Assembly: GCA_015183035.1 (NCBI GenBank)
Contig: JACZZP010000002.1
Location: forward strand, 930,001 to 994,000
Source of the DNA: Meloidogyne chitwoodi
Lineage: Eukaryota; Nematoda; Chromadorea; Rhabditida; Meloidogynidae
Direction: 5' to 3'
Length of the DNA: 64,000 nucleotides
Both the position numbers and the translations under genes were made by a program. The notes beneath the pieces are model-generated. The model was not told where the DNA came from. It did not search any database and saw only the letters and a program-made list of their open reading frames with translations. Each line of letters starts with the position of its first letter. Position 1 is the stretch's first letter. Shown here in pieces: positions 13,876 to 25,800 of this stretch.

Positions 13876-14252
13876 GGTACTTTTCCGTTATGCTACACCC
13901 CCATTTCAGTGCCAAAAATTTAAGAGTGCCTATTAATATAATGCATTAATAAATATTTTAATTTTAATCTGTATTTTTTGATTGTCATGCAATCTTTGGT
14001 CGTTAAAGGAGTATATAAAGAATTAATAAAAGTAAAAAATATTAATTCAATTAAAAATAATTAAATAAAAAAGCCCTATAATTATGACACACTAATGGAG
14101 GAATATCCAGATTAATCAAATGCTCAAAATTTTTTCAAATATATTCCACCAATATAATTTTATTATTAATAAATTTTATTTATAAGTAAATAAATAGTTG
14201 GCACTCAAATTTTTGGTACTGAAATGGGGGTGTAGCATAACGGAAAAGTACC
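13876..14252. mobile_element. MITE with about 54-bp terminal inverted repeats
   Basis: The left end, 13,876-13,930, reads GGTACTTTTCCGTTATGCTA and onward. The right end, 14,200-14,252, is its near-perfect reverse complement (one substitution and a small gap over about 53 bases). The 270-bp core is AT-rich with no coding capacity, so this is a non-autonomous DNA element. TA immediately outside CTTTTCCG at both ends would fit a TA-target (Tc1/mariner-type) element, but the exact edge is ambiguous because the GGTAC sequence itself is inverted-symmetric. Confidence 0.85.
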
Positions 14253-15189
14253 CAAAATAAAATTGAGAAATATTAAATTATTTTATAAAAGACAAAAATA
14301 ATTAAAAAAAACATACATAAATATTGCAGAATTTGTAAAACTAAGCAATTTATATATTTAAGAAGAAAAAAAGCTTTGCTATAATTTTAATTATTTTAAT
14401 AAAAAAATAAAATGAAGTTTAAAGAACATTTTGTTCAAAGGGCAATATTTAATGAAATAATAAGAAAAAATATTATTTGCTTATATAATGTGATAGGAAA
14501 ACCATCCTAAATAAATAAATATAAAAAATCATGTGAAGGAGAAAAAACCATGTGAAATAAAAACAAGAAAATGACAATCATAGTAATTATTTTTGTTAAA
14601 AATAAATAAATAAATAATATATTATATTTTTAGTAAATTATTTAAATTTTATAAAATTAAAAATATTTTTACAATTAATTAGCCTAAAACAATATTTATT
14701 AGGAAACACATAAATATTAAATATTCTTTTATTTTTAATAAATAATTTTTAAATAATTAAAGCCTATAAAATATATTAAAATATTTTTAATAATTTATTA
14801 AATAAAAAATTAAAAGCTATAAATTTATTTAATAATTTAACACCTTCATAATATTTATAAAAATCCATTTGGCAACATTTTTAAATATTCAAAGAGTTTT
14901 AAATATTTATGGATAAAAAGAAAGATTAAGTTATATTATAATATTTATTTTTATATTAAAATATGTCATTATTAACTATTTTAAATTATATATTTATAAT
15001 TCTTTTAATTATTTACTTTTTTAAATAAAATAAAAATGTTCATAAAAATAATGATGTGATAAATATATTTTTAGATTTCCTAAAAACAAATAAATAAATC
15101 TTTTAAAAATGATGTTATATTAAAATTAAATGAAACTAAATAAATAAATTTCAAATATTAAATAATAAATAATTATTAATATATTTTAA
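14253..15189. other. AT-rich spacer
   Basis: No gene or repeat recognised; simple A/T sequence between two inverted-repeat elements. Confidence 0.5.
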
Positions 15190-15281
15190 TTAGGGTTGCC
15201 CGTTTTCGAGTCTTTTTCGGGCCAAATTTTAATGCCCTACTCGATCTTTCGGACCGGGCCGACTCGAACCGGCAACCCTAA
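15190..15281. mobile_element. 92-bp foldback/MITE-like element
   Basis: TTAGGGTTGCC at 15,190-15,200 is exactly inverted as GGCAACCCTAA at 15,271-15,281. Both ends touch a direct TTTTAA (15,184-15,189 and 15,282-15,287), a plausible 6-bp target duplication. The inside is GC-rich and partly self-complementary: CGAGTC is matched by GACTCG, and CGGGCC by the inverted GGGCCG region. It stands out sharply from the surrounding A/T. Confidence 0.75.
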
Positions 15282-18200
15282 TTTTAATACATATTTATAA
15301 AAATATTTATTAATAAAATATCGATAAAGAATTATTTAATTAATAAATTTAGAATATTATTTTTTAATATAAAAAAGCTATTTTATTAATATTTTTGAAA
15401 GGCATTTTATTTATTATTAAATTATATTTTTTAATTAAAGCAGTCTTCCAATGAATAAATGAATTTAATTAAATTTATATATATTTATAAGAAGCCTTTT
15501 TAAGCTTAAAATATATTTAAATATATATTAATTTTTGTAATTCTTTAAATTTGATATCATTATTTTTATGACCAATGACTAATTTTATTTATTAATAAAA
15601 ATAAATTATATATTTACTTTTAATTAAATAATTTTAGAAAATATAAGGAAATAAATATATTTATTTTTTTATTAAATAAATAATTCGACGAACATTTGTG
15701 TAAATAAATAAATAATAAATGTGATTTGTCAAATTATTAATCACTCATTTATTTACAGATCCTTATTTATAAACAAAAAAGGATATTTATTATTTAAAAT
15801 AATTAATATATATATTAATATAATAATTAACAAATATATATTTATGTAAAAATCGGGTTTTATAAAAAAATATAAAAATAAATGTTCATTGATTAAAAAT
15901 TGTTAAAGAGTGTTAAAAATAATTAAAATAAATTAGAAAACAAAAATATAAGAAAAATATTTAATTTTAAAAGTATAAAATTTATTTAAATAAATTAAAT
16001 AAAAATGTAACTATATTTAACAAAAAAAAATTTTTTAAAAAAAAGAACGATCAAATTTAGTGACGTTAGTATCAGTTAATATTTAAGTTCATGATGTTTA
16101 TTATTAACTTAAACAAAAATTAATTTTGCAAAGAACAAAGAAAAAGTTTTATTTTGAAAGAACAATTAAAATAATAATTTATTTAATTAATTTAATTAAA
16201 ATAAATTAATTATATTATTTTGGACTAATTTAAAAATTATTTTAAATAATTAAATTAATTTAATTTGTACTTTAAAAAAAGAAATAATTTTAAAATACAA
16301 TTATAAAATTAAATATAAAATATTCGCCTACTCAAAAATTCCATTAAATTATTTAATGAACAAAATTGTTCAAAACAAAATATTTAATTTTATATTTTAT
16401 TTGAGTTCACATGTCCTTAAACAAAATTAAATTAAATATTTATTTATATATATTGTTTATATATTACATAAGACCTTTTATTTCCTTATGATAAAATTAT
16501 ATACATATCACGTGTTGGTTAAATTAAAAGTAAAACATTAATTTAAAAACAAATTAAAAAATAATAATATGAGCTTATGTATGTATTAATTTAAAAATAA
16601 ATAATATAAAAAACAAAAAAAAAATAAAATAAAGTCTCAAAAATTATTTAAAATTTTTAAAAGTCTTTAACAAAATAAACTATTATATAAAAATTAAATT
16701 GTTTAATTTATCAACCCTGTTTAATTGATCAGTAAGATTATAATAAATAAATAATTAATTTATTGTTAATAATATTATTTTGGAAATATTTTTATAATTT
16801 TACCAAAATATTAATTTTATTTTTTAATAAATAAATATATTTTTGTAAAAAATAAATAAAAAAGTTGTAATCCAGTCTGACGGATTAGCATTAAAAATTT
16901 AAAAATAAATAAATGTCTTCTTTAAAAAAATATTTTCTTCTTCATTTATATAAATAAAATATATATCTTTTTAATATATTTATTATTTATTAACCTTTCA
17001 TTTATTACCAAATTTGGCTAATTTATTTATTTTTTCCTAAATAAATAAATTTACTTCCAAATTTATATATTCCTCTTTTGATTTATGCAAATTTAAATTA
17101 AAGATTTAAAAACAATTTATTTAATTAATTAATATTTTTTGGAAAAAATACAATTTTTTAAATAAATTTAATTATCTTTTTATTTTATTTATTAAAAATA
17201 TTTTAAAAAAAATATTCTATTTTTAAATATTTAATTATTAATTTTACAAATTAATTTAATAAAATATTATTAGTAATACATTTTAATAATTTTTCTTATG
17301 ATTGTCAATTAAAAAATGTAAATATATTTATTTATTTATCAAATGACTCATATAAATTTTTGATAAAAATATTTATTAATTATATATTTATTCCCTTTCT
17401 TTTTTAATAAAAATATGAAAAAATAAAATCAAATCACCTCATATTTTAATATTTAATTAAATTTTATTGAAAAAAATATTTTAATAAAATTAAATAAAAA
17501 TTAATAATTAATTTATTTTTTTTTAATTACTGATTAAAATCCTTTTATTAAATTTAATGAAAAATTGAATTTTATTAATTAATTTTTAATTGAGAAAAAA
17601 AATTAATTTTATTAGGATAGAAATAAATTAATTGTTTATAAATTTATTATTATTATTATTATTATAAAATTTAATATTATAATTTTATCATTTATTTATT
17701 TATGTTACTCCTCAAAATTAATAATATAACAAGATTATAATTATTTAACCTTTATAAAATTATCAGAAAAGTTAAATAATAAAATTAAAGTTTATTCCAA
17801 TTATAATTATTTAAAAAAAAATAAAATAAATATTTTTGTAAAAATATTTAAATAATATTTATATATATAGGTATATTTTATTATTATTTATTTATTATTT
17901 TTGGATTTTCTTAAAAAGCATTTTTCTATTTAAATAATAATAATATGGAATGTAAAAATATTTTTGTTTATATTCATCCGTTTAGAGAAGAGAGTTGTCA
18001 ATGGAGACTGAGAAATATATAAAAGATGATGACCATGCTTTACCTTTATAAAAGGTTTAAAAATAAATTCTTAAATATTTATGGGAATAAATAAACCTTT
18101 TTTACAGCTGTAATATTTTTTTAAACGAAAAAATATTATTTAAGTATTAAAATAAAAATAAACTAATTTTCTAAAATATTTGGACCTTTTTAGTACTAAA

Positions 18201-19074
18201 AGTGATAATTTATAAATAAATAAATAATTGATCTTGTCTTAATTAATTATTTTTTTTAATTAGAGATTTATTTATTATTATAAAGTAAAAATATTTGTTA
18301 TTTCTTTTTTTTTGTTATTTTTAGTTAAATACCAATATTTAATTTTAAAATATTCTAAAATAATTTATTAATAAATAAACAATAATTTTTAATTTTGTTT
18401 TGTTTAAAATTTTAGAAGTAAACAACAAACAAATAACACAAAGTATTTGTTCACTTTTCTTTTTTTATTTACTTTAAATTTCCTTTTTTTATTGCGCGAA
18501 TTTCACAACAGATTTTCTTTTAAATATTTTTATTTTTCATGAATAGGTATGTCACCTGTGTTCTTTTTTTAAAATTTAAAAAAGGTAAGAGAAAAATAAA
18601 AAAGTCAAACAAATATATCAGACTGTCACCAATATATGCCCTTCTTTATTTAAAAAATATTTTTATATTATTTTATTCTCTTAAAAATATTATCGAATAA
18701 TCATCACTTTAGTTTTTATTATTTTATTTCATTTTACTTTTTTTATTTGTTCATTATCATATCTTACTTTTAAATTTTTTTAAATAATGGACCATAAATG
18801 TTCCTCTTCATTCTTTTATTTCTTTTTTTTAAATTTGTCTAGATTATTTTTTAAAATTAATTTAAATCTAATTAAATTGTTTTATTATTATTTTATTTAT
18901 TTAATTAGATTTACTAATAATTCCTTGATAATAATTAAAATATTAAAATAAATTAATTATTTTTTACAATTATAAAATTAAAATACAATTTCTTTAGTTA
19001 TTTATTTAATTTAAAATAATTATTTAATCTTTTTAATATAATTTTAAATTTTAGTTAATATAATTATTTTTAAT
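15282..19074. other. AT-rich intergenic DNA
   Basis: No supported gene. A short plus-strand frame at about 18,002 (starting METEKYIKDDD) ends after 16 codons and has no clear splice partner. The 3' part must contain the promoter or outron of the gene starting at 19,075. Confidence 0.5.
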
Positions 19075-19692
19075 ATGTTTATTCCCACACTTCTTTTAAT
19101 TATTTCTTTTTCTTCTTGTTTAGAAGGAGCTCAAGTTATTGGAAAAGTAAATAATTAATTAAATAAATAATATATAATTAATTAATTAATTAATTAATTA
19201 ATTTATTTATTTGTTAAGTCATCATCTAATGGTGATCCATTTGGTGGTATTGAAAATACAATTACTTTAGCCCAGTCTATAGATAATAATTCTAATATGA
19301 CCTGTTCTACATTTTTGATTGCCGTTAATCAAACAATTAAATCTCATCCAGATTGGAAAGCCTGGATTGATCAGGCAAGGCACAATGAAAGCCAATTTAT
19401 TGATAATTGTGAAAAAGAAGGTGGAACTGCTGGAGAGGTTAAAATAAATAAAATATTTATTTTTTTAATTTATTCTATTCATAATTAAGGTTCAATCCTT
19501 TCTTGCTCATCAAAAAGATTTACTTGGTTGTCCTGAAGCACATAGTCGAATGACGGTCATTTTTTTATATTTAACTTTTAAAATAATAATTTTATTTTAA
19601 ATTTTCAGATTATTGCAATTGTCTTCATTATTGCGTTTATTCTGTCAATTATCGCTTTGGCTATTGTTTCTGTGCTCTATTATCGAAAATAA
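19075..19692 (+). CDS. Small type I membrane protein, unknown function
   Basis: Four exons (19,075-19,146; 19,219-19,437; 19,490-19,555; 19,609-19,692), all joined in phase 0, encode 146 residues. Residues 1-19 form a signal peptide ending near SCLEGA. The extracellular part has three cysteines (TCST, DNCEKE, LGCPEA) and several N-glycosylation sequons (NNS, NMT, NQT, NES). Residues 120-142 form one transmembrane helix, followed by a three-residue YRK-type tail. Clean splice sites and an unbroken frame support a real gene. The family is not recognised; it could be a nematode-specific surface or secreted protein. It ends 292 bp before the retrotransposon. Confidence 0.75.
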
Positions 19693-19979
19693 TAACTTTT
19701 TTTAAATAATTAATCAAATTAATTTTTATAACCAAATTTTCTATATTTTAATTAAATTATATTAATTAACAATTTATTTTTCATATAATTTTTATTAAAT
19801 TTTCAAGTATTGAAGTTTTGATTATTCATGAAGATTTTAAAAATTTTAAAAAATAAATATAAAATGATTATGAAGAATAAATTTATTAAAATTTTTTTAT
19901 TTTTAAATATAGAATAATTATTTTTTATTTCTTTATTTAAAATATTTTTTTATTTGTTAAAAAATGAATTTAACATAAA

Positions 19980-19984
19980 TATAT
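19980..19984. other. Left target site duplication (TATAT)
   Basis: TATAT directly precedes the left LTR and recurs at 36,840-36,844 directly after the right LTR, the 5-bp duplication expected from retroviral-type integration. Confidence 0.85.
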
Positions 19985-20584
19985 TGTAAGGTGGGGAACA
20001 AGGTCCAGACTCTTATAACCCCACTGCCAACCAATTAGAGCCTTATACCCCACTCATCCTAACAAACTTTCCCAGACATCACTTATTGTTTTTCAATTCT
20101 CTTATCCCCTCACACTCTCTTCCCTTATCTCAAATAGATCTTTTTCATTTCCCCACTTGGCCTATTCCCTCCCCTTTCCTTGCAACCACAACTTGGATTC
20201 AGCTTATCACTTCACTTCACTTCTTCTACACATTCATCTTTTTGTCCTTCCCCTTCGTCCTATGCTTATTGGAAATGAACTTGGAGAATATTGAATAATA
20301 AGTTTCTGAAATTATCCATTCTCGTATATTTTGTACCTCCCCAACTTATTTAATATTTGTTTTTGAACCTTTGTTAACTTATATATTTTGATACATATAT
20401 TTGGTATTTTCTAATAAACTGTTATTTTGTTGTTTTAACATAAAGGGATCCTCTGCGCCTTCCCCCGGCTTATCCCGATGTTTTGTCATCTTGTCATTCC
20501 CACTCCCCTCCTTAAAACGGCGCTCTGAAGGTACTCGGGCGGTTGCTGGAACTGGCCATTCCAACGACCGGGCCGACGTATAAC
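19985..20584 (+). repeat. 5' LTR (600 bp)
   Basis: Starts TGTAAGGTGGGGAACAAGG and ends CCGACGTATAAC. The right LTR matches it throughout, except that here the ACTTC tandem near 20,209-20,224 has one extra 5-bp copy. An AT-rich TATA-like block and an AATAAA-type signal (CTAATAAACTG) lie in the second half, consistent with promoter and polyadenylation roles. The short frames inside the LTR are mirrored in the other LTR and show no protein family. Confidence 0.95.
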
Positions 20585-20602
20585 TGGTAGCACCGGATGG
20601 TT
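20585..20602 (+). promoter_or_regulatory. Primer-binding site
   Basis: TGGTAGCACCGGATGGTT begins at the first base after the LTR. It starts with TGG, complementary to the CCA tail of a tRNA. The sequence would pair with the 3' end of a host tRNA whose last bases are ...GTGCTACCA. I could not assign the tRNA isotype. Confidence 0.75.
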
Positions 20603-22885
20603 CCCTCCTCCCCAATCCAGATAAATTTTTTTTTAAGAAATACTTCATCCTAATATAAGGATGAAAGAAAAATATACTTTATTTTTAAATCCCCAGTCAC
20701 ATTTTAGGCATCCCAATCCAATACTCTAATATACCCTTCACCCTTTTTTAAATATTCTCTCCATTTTTCAATTTTTTATTTATTTATGTAAAATGTTGGC
20801 GCCAAAAATCAAAAAGCACCAACATTTACATATTTCTGGGCAATCTTATAGACAATCTCCCAGACACTTTCTTCCCCAAGCCAAAAACCATTTCATTGAA
20901 TTGAACACTTCTCCTCTCCCCATTGCCCACACCCTCTAAAAAAAAACACAGCCACTTTTCCCCTTTCTTCAAAAAAAAAAAAAAAATAAAAACCTTTAAT
21001 ACTTTACCCATTTTTGTCCATTCCTCTCCTCCTTCAAAAACTAAAGAAAATAAATCTGAAGGAGAATAATTTTTTTTTTATATTTTTAATTTTTACAAAA
21101 TCATCCTTGTCCTTAAATATATTTAGTTTAAATATCTTTATTTTTAATTAAATTTAGACTTTCTCCTGTTTTTCCCGGCCCAACTAGTAACATATATTTT
21201 TAATTAAATTAATTTCTTTTCTCTCCTTTCCTCCCCACTTTTCTAAATTTCAAAATTTAGATTAAGTTACATTAAAATTTATATTTTGTTTAATATGCAT
21301 TTTTGAAGTAAATGGTCAATCAACTTCAAAATTACCGCCAATTTAATTAAATAAATAAATAAATATTTTTTTTTAATTTTAATAATAAAATTCAGAACTC
21401 TTTTTCTGTTCCAACTATAAACTTATATTTGTTTTAAAATTAAAGTAATTTTTCTCATTTCCCCATCACTTTTAAAAGTCAAAAATTTAGAACACCAATA
21501 TTTAATTTTTTTTAAAAACAGTTATTCTGAAGTAAATTCTGTTAACTTCGAGATTCCCCCCATAATTCAATAAATAAATAAATAAATATATTTTTTAAAT
21601 GAAAACTCTTTTCCTGATTTCCCAACTATGAACTTTTAAATTTTTTTAAATTTGAGGTAATCTCTTATTTATTTTTCAGACATTTGGACTATATTTTAAA
21701 GAATTAATTTTTATTTAGTATGTTTAATTATGTTTTAAATAAATTTATTTATTTTTCCCTTTCCTCATTTTTCCACTTTACCCTTAAAATTTTGAAATTT
21801 AAATAGTCCAAACACAACATTCACAATTAACTCTCTTTCGTTAAAAAATAACAAAAGGGAGTACAGATCTAGTTAATTTCCCTTCTTTCCCTAAATTTTT
21901 GAAAAATGACATAAAAATTGAAATTTATGTCAAATTTTGAGGATTATTCATCAAAATTGGTAAAAATTTTAATTATATATTTTATTATTATTATTATTAT
22001 TTATTTTTCCTGCTTCCTCTTTTATCCCTCTTCCCTACCTTACAAATATTACTGTACTCCTTTTTCTTTTAAAGTTCTAGTCATCTCCAATCACCATCCT
22101 TTTATTTTTTTTCTCTCCTTTTTAATTCCCTGGGAAAGGTTCATAGTATATCCATTAGAAAATTGTCCATATTAAAATAAATAAATAAAATTAACTATCC
22201 AATGAGAAAACGATCCTTATCTCTGCAAAAATTTCAGCCGGCCGGCTTCCTTTAAGTGTAACTATTTTTCTCCTTGCAGATTCTTTAGCAAAAAAAAATA
22301 ATAATAAACTTTCTCAGGCAATATCATCCCTTTTAATAAAATTTAACAAAATACACATGTCCATAGGTCACAATAGCAACTATCCTATCTCTACTTTACA
22401 ATTCCAATCTCTGAGAAAAATACATATCCTTAGAAAATAATCTTTATATATAAAGAATCCTGAAAATAAAACAAAATCATTCTTCTGCTAAAACAGATAA
22501 AGCTCTCAATAAAACTTATTCAAAAAAAAACTAATTACTAAACAAAAAAAAAAACCATTAGAATTAATTTTAATTAAATCTAATTGAGAATTAATATTAA
22601 ATATATTTAATATCTATAAATCTTTTTTTTTAATTTTATTTAGCTCTTCCTCAATCTTTTACTTCAATTTAATTATCTTTTATTTTCCCTCAACTTCTCA
22701 ATCTTTAAATTCAATTCCCTTTCCTTTAAATTAAAATTTAATTTTTCTCTCCTCTCCTTCTTTGTACTCACAGTATTTAAATAATATTTCTAATAATAAT
22801 ACCCCCTCTTATTGTTAGTACAATTTTTTATTCTTCCAAAATTTCCCGCCAAAGATCAAACTCTCTAAGTAAAGGAACACCAGGA
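20603..22885 (+). other. Retrotransposon 5' leader, untranslated
   Basis: About 2.3 kb of AT-rich, pyrimidine-biased sequence before ORF1. It holds roughly three degenerate tandem units of 210-230 bp. They are recognisable by a CCAACTA-type block at about 21,179, 21,410 and 21,621, and by GAAGTAAAT with a following AACTTC at about 21,307 and 21,530. A self-complementary 12-mer, AGCCGGCCGGCT, lies at 22,236-22,247. No long ORF occurs. Packaging, dimerisation or internal promoter functions would normally sit here; none is proven. Confidence 0.7.
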
Positions 22886-25800
22886 ATGTCTGAAACAGAC
22901 ACTTCTGAGAATAAGGACACTCTGGTAATTGATAAAAGACTATTTACTGGGCGTATAGGGACCCCGAAATTTTCTGACTTAGATACAATTATGAATGCCA
23001 CTTCCTTATTAGAGGACTCTGTTAACCACTCATTTCGAGCTGTTAACAGAAGAGTAAATAACGGAGCTGAGGCCATAAGCAAAATATCCGGGGATCTTAA
23101 CACAGGCTTACTAACCCTAGCGAAACGAATAGATACACTGAATATACCCGAAGTCCCAACCCCACGACATCCAACTGACAATAATACCAATCTCATTAAC
23201 TTGACACCAATAAATGCCGCTGGATCCTCCCAGCAGCAATCTAACGCACTGATAAACTCCACCAACCCTCCCCAGAAACTCAACCCCCCACCCAGCGCAC
23301 CTCCTTACAAAGCCGATGACACCAACATACAAATCTCAGACGACGAAGAAGACAACCTTGGACTCCTTGCCGGACTTACTTTTGACTACCTCCCTAACTC
23401 CCATGGACCGGTCTCAATATACTCAGGTGAATCATCGGGCACATTTTCCTCCTGGGCACAAAAATTTCTGGATTACATGGAAGGAACTAGCCAGAAACTA
23501 GATGAACCCTCGAAAATTGGCAGACTCAAAATGTTTCTAGATGGTATTCCCCGACAGGTACTAGAAGAACTCCCTTCAGAAGACAAAAACACCTTAAGTA
23601 AAGCCTTAGATTCTCTCAAACGTGCACTTGACACTCCCATAAGAGCCCAACTTGCAAAACAATCACTTTCCCTCTGTCGCCAAAAAGAGGATGAGTCAAT
23701 CGACCGATTTGTTGATAGACTCATTCCACTCGTTTTTGCGGCATACCCGGAACAAACCCCACAATCGAAAAAGGACATTCTGAAGGCCATATTTTTAGAC
23801 AAAATAAAGGAAGAAATAGCCTTTTATGTAAGAGTAGGGATCACCCCCCACCAATCATTTGAAGAGGTAAGAGTTAAAGCCTTAGAAGTTGAAAATCTAA
23901 TCCAAACCCGTAAGCAAAAACACCACCAAGAGCAATGGATGAATGCCATCTCTCAGGAAAATCAGCAAACACCCCCTAGGTTTCCACCAGGTAACTTCAC
24001 CAGCTGGCAGAATAACCCAAACACAAATTTTCCTAGTACAAGCAACACTAATTATAACCCCCAATCTACGAATTGGCTCTCTTATCAAACCCCAAGTAAC
24101 TTCCGAGGCGGACCCCAAAATTTTTCCAGACCTCAAAATTTTCCCAGGCCCCAAACTCAACAAAATTTCAGTCAATCCCAAAACCGAAACTCATTTAATT
24201 CAAACACATTTAAAACATGCAACTATTGTCACAAAATGGGTCACGTAATTTCTGAGTGCTATACCAGAGCTCGAATTTACGGTCCATTTCCAAATAGAAA
24301 CCGATCCTCCAATCCGAATTTCCAACCGATACGAAATAACAATTCATATTACCCCAGACAAAACAGAAATAATCCTGATAATCAAAATAACACTGAACGT
24401 CTAAATTCTTTGGACATTCATGAAACAATTAATCATTTAAAACCCCCGGACACTAGCAATGAAATCCAGAACATCAATTCACTAGTAATCACTCCGTTAG
24501 AATCCGAGAGAGAGCAAATTAATGGTGAAAATTCTGATAAACCCACAACCCCGACCAGAATTGAGAACTGGGAATCCACAACCAATAAACTTAATTTTTC
24601 TATAGCACCATTCATCACCCGTATGTCCTATATTATCATTATTTTAATCATTCTCATTACTGGATCACTTTCCTTCTCACGTAAAACACCCACAGGATAT
24701 AATTATCAATCCCCAATGATATGTCAAACAGAACAACAAGGGGAATACTGGACCTTACCAAATTTCGCCCCATGCCCTAGACTTAGACAGAATTTTACAA
24801 GTATTCCCGTTCCTCAAAATATTCGACTTTACCGTCTTAATGCTTTTAAACAGGCCAACAAAGCGTGGGCATGTAGAATCATTAAGAAAGGGGAAGACGA
24901 ATATACCAACCCAACCAGTGACCTTATAAGAAGAAGTATCCAACCAATAAATATTTTTGTACCCCCAAATAATTGTCAAGAAATGGTTTCCAATAAAATC
25001 TGTAAATTTGGAACATTAAAAGAAGAAGCTGGACTGTGGCATACAGATAACCGCATCTTTTATGAAAAGAGGTACCCCATATTTGGATGGAGTTGGCGCT
25101 CGCACAACTCATTCAACTGCTATGTTTTCAAAACAGAAATTTCCATCCCTCATGAATCTGAAATATTACAATCCCCATTAGGATCCATGGCTCACTGTAA
25201 ATACTTAAGCGGTAATTGTACATTATATGACAATACCACTCTAATATGGGAACCCTCCCCTGAAAATCAATGCCGATATATCTTAATTGGTGAATACTCT
25301 GGACATATAATGGATGATATCTGGCTAGGTGACAATATAGACCTCGGACTTTCCCCAAATACCAAAACCCCAACTACCTTTGATTGTAATAAGACCCTAA
25401 AAATAACCGAACAGGGCTTTGCATTTGAAAAAATTAAATCCAAAAGAACTAAAAGATCTTTTGAATGGGACTGGGACCACGAAACTCTCATTTCTGATAG
25501 CCAACTAGAGGGACAACTCACCTACCTTGATCATGAAGTGAAAGAATCTCTAGTCTTTCAATTCTCCCACTCTCTTAAACAACTTTGCGAGTTCGCTGAA
25601 GAAACTCGTAAATGGACCACAACAGCACTCCTCTCTAACCCAACAACCCTAGCCAGAGCAATTCTTAGTAACCCAAACATAGTTGCAAGACATATTTCGG
25701 GAAATACGCTCAAAATATGGCCTTGTGTTCCTCTTACTTCCTCGCAATATAAAATCTCACCCACAAACTTAGAAACATGCTTTGACCTCCTTCCTATAAT

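Noticed and set aside
18002..18052. Short plus-strand frame METEKYIKDDDHALPL
   Set aside because: Ends at a stop after 16 codons and has no supported continuation.
20379..20648. Frames in and beside the left LTR, mirrored at 36,634-36,838
   Set aside because: They occur because the LTR is duplicated. They have no protein family features and overlap terminal regulatory sequence.
22828..23283. 151-codon minus-strand frame over the start of ORF1
   Set aside because: It is the antisense shadow of the Gag coding frame and has no domain of its own. The same holds for the other minus-strand frames across 22.8-35.7 kb.
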